NCBI GenBank assembly: GCA_017513365.1
Contig: JAFXFY010000157.1
Location: 1-7,712 of the forward strand
Length of the DNA: 7,712 nucleotides
Direction: 5' to 3'
DNA from: Alphaproteobacteria bacterium
GTDB lineage: Bacteria > Pseudomonadota > Alphaproteobacteria > CAAHEQ01 > UBA3637
In this document: positions 6,315 through 7,712 of the stretch, one piece after another
Numbering within the stretch: the first letter of the stretch is position 1
Layout of the letters: every line of letters starts with the position of its first letter
The notes under the pieces: model-generated
Seen by the model: only the letters and a program-made list of their open reading frames with translations
Database searches by the model: none
Told to the model about the DNA's origin: nothing
Translations under genes and position numbers: made by a program

Positions 6315-7712
6315 TTAAAAATCACGCATCCGTGTTTCCGGAGCCATCGGAGATTCCAATACCTCAGGTGTCAACAAAATGACCAAGACATCACGTGTAT
6401 TGTTATTGTAAGCTTGACCACCGAGTAAGCTCATTTTGGGCTTACCGATACCGGCCGTATTTGTCATATCTTGAACTTTTTCAAAACCGGTTAAGACCAA
6501 CGTAGACCCTGAACGCATAGCAATTTCTTGCATAAAACCACGCATTTGCATTTTCGGCAATTGGACAATGGTTGTTTCTTTATCACCAGAGCTTGTATTT
6601 TCATCATCTTCTTCTTTTTCCTGACCACTCATAGACCCGCTGTTAGAGGAAAATTGTTCCAAAGAAATCAAATCACTGATAGTTAATGAGAATAAAACAA
6701 TCAAACGGCCATGATCCAAAATTCTCGGCAAAATTTCCATAGAGAAACCATAGTTCAAGGTATCTGTTTCCATATCCACTTCTGTATCACGATCATCACC
6801 GCTGCCAGATGTAGTTACAGAGGATTCTTTCACATAGTTTTCGGATGTTGTTACTTGAACCGGAGCAACCTTATTATTCATTGTTGTAACAGATGAACTG
6901 GTAACTAAAGAGGTTTTTCCAAGTGTTGAGAATGCTTGAATAACCGATGTTGAATCTTTCCATTTTGAATCCGGATTAATTAACGTCAAGCTCATTAACC
7001 CAAGAGCCCCAGCTGCCGTACCGCCTGTTGCATCAATGTAATACGGACTTGAGAATGTACCAGCAACATCGGAAGAATTAAATACGGCCCGTAAATCAAA
7101 ACCATAGTTATCTTCTTTAGAAACACTAACTTGTAATACCTTCACGGAAATAGCCACTTGACGTGTCAATTTTTCATTCCAGTTGTTAACATAAGATGCC
7201 ACTTTTCTCATAATAAACGGACTAGCCGTTACAGTAATTGTACCTGTCGGACGACTGAAAGAAATTTTTCCTTGTTCACCAACAACTTGTTCAATACCTT
7301 TTTCAATACTATCCCACAAAGCCAAATTTGCCGATGTATTTAAACTGGATGACGCATTTCCGCCACCACCTTCACCCATAGAGGTACCAGTAATGGACGC
7401 ACTCATTTGTGTTTCCGTTGGCAAAGCATAAATTGTAAAGACACGCGTTTCCGTTGTAAAGAACGTAATAACACCGCCTTTATATCTCCACCACACACCA
7501 TAACGGTTGGAAATATAGTTTAATAACCCGCTGAGTTTACCGGAATAATTAACGGGAACAGTTTCGGATGGAATAGCCTCTTCGGCCTTTAAATCATCCA
7601 AACGAACGGCAATACCAGTTAAATCCGTCAACTCTTGAGCCAATAATGGCAAAGTTGTTTCTTCAGCAATTGAAATCGTAATACTGTCATCAGCCTCTAA
7701 CCAAGCCGGCAG
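6315..7712 (-). CDS. pilN: PilN-like outer-membrane secretin, 5' end outside the window
   Basis: The frame is open from the stop at 6315-6317 to the right edge, giving 465 visible residues. The true start lies beyond 7712, so the signal or lipobox region is not seen. The TTG at 7652 is internal. In fragment numbering, residues about 20-85 resemble a secretin N0 domain (YSGKLSGLLNYISNRYGVWWRY at 55-76). Residues about 150-180 form an N1-like domain (ISFSRPTGTITVTASP). The secretin core begins near 186 (VAISVKVLQVSV, YGFDLRAVF) and includes YGFSMEILPRIL (321-332) and the closing signature TTIVQLPKMQMRGFMQEI, then SGSTLVLTGFEKV. The protein forms the outer-membrane ring through which the pilus passes. 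Two low-complexity inserts stand out: a Gly/Ser-rich stretch at about 110-125 and a Ser/Glu/Asp-rich one at about 355-379. PilN rather than GspD or PilQ-type secretin is inferred from the pilO, pilP, pilQ, pilR order downstream. Confidence 0.92.
   Translation of the reverse strand: MPAWLEADDSITISIAEETTLPLLAQELTDLTGIAVRLDDLKAEEAIPSETVPVNYSGKLSGLLNYISNRYGVWWRYKGGVITFFTTETRVFTIYALPTETQMSASITGTSMGEGGGGNASSSLNTSANLALWDSIEKGIEQVVGEQGKISFSRPTGTITVTASPFIMRKVASYVNNWNEKLTRQVAISVKVLQVSVSKEDNYGFDLRAVFNSSDVAGTFSSPYYIDATGGTAAGALGLMSLTLINPDSKWKDSTSVIQAFSTLGKTSLVTSSSVTTMNNKVAPVQVTTSENYVKESSVTTSGSGDDRDTEVDMETDTLNYGFSMEILPRILDHGRLIVLFSLTISDLISLEQFSSNSGSMSGQEKEEDDENTSSGDKETTIVQLPKMQMRGFMQEIAMRSGSTLVLTGFEKVQDMTNTAGIGKPKMSLLGGQAYNNNTRDVLVILLTPEVLESPMAPETRMRDF

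Noticed and set aside
7650..7652. TTG as the start of the secretin
   Set aside because: The frame continues open to the window edge with secretin-like sequence and no signal peptide follows this codon, so it is internal to a gene that begins outside the window.
611..7712. Type II secretion system (gspD, gspE, gspF) instead of a type IVb pilus
   Set aside because: The secretin, ATPase and platform protein would fit either. The two genes between them match PilO and PilP in architecture and order, which type II operons lack, and no gspG-like pseudopilin genes follow.

Overview
The window holds most of a type IVb pilus assembly operon on the minus strand, a glutamate tRNA on the plus strand, and between them an unusual tandem repeat that begins inside the 3' end of the tRNA. 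The DNA is AT-rich. The tRNA-Glu, with its TTC anticodon and encoded CCA, looks alphaproteobacterial to me. Together with the Gram-negative secretin machinery this suggests a low-GC alphaproteobacterium, perhaps host-associated or uncultured. That placement is an inference from style and was not tested by any search.

Layout, left to right. Positions 1-28 form a perfect inverted repeat. Positions 29-159 are very AT-rich and carry a good promoter (115-143) for the tRNA-Glu gene (160-235). An intrinsic terminator (241-265) follows. A unit of about 146 bp, starting at base 225 with the acceptor strand of the tRNA, is then repeated directly from 371 with its terminator hairpin partly decayed. A strong minus-strand terminator (567-592) closes the pilus operon.

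The operon is transcribed right to left in the order pilN (secretin, cut by the window edge), pilO, pilP, pilQ, pilR. This is the gene order of the R64/IncI thin-pilus cluster. The four junctions are tight: gaps of 16, 15 and 17 bp, and one 11-bp overlap. Each downstream gene has a recognisable Shine-Dalgarno sequence, so the set reads as one transcript.

How the genes work together, from knowledge of the R64-type families: PilN forms the outer-membrane pore. PilO, with one membrane span, and PilP, exported to the periplasm, are thought to link that pore to the inner membrane. PilR is the GspF-like inner-membrane platform, and PilQ is the cytoplasmic hexameric ATPase that drives pilus assembly. 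In this nomenclature PilQ is the ATPase, not the secretin that carries the same name in Pseudomonas.

The main oddities are these. The operon stops at a terminator right after pilR, with no major pilin (pilS), transglycosylase (pilT), prepilin peptidase (pilU) or tip adhesin (pilV), which follow pilR in R64. PilQ carries a disordered-looking N-terminal extension of about 220 residues. PilP carries a long charged coiled coil. The tRNA-derived tandem repeat may be a duplication or the scar of integration.
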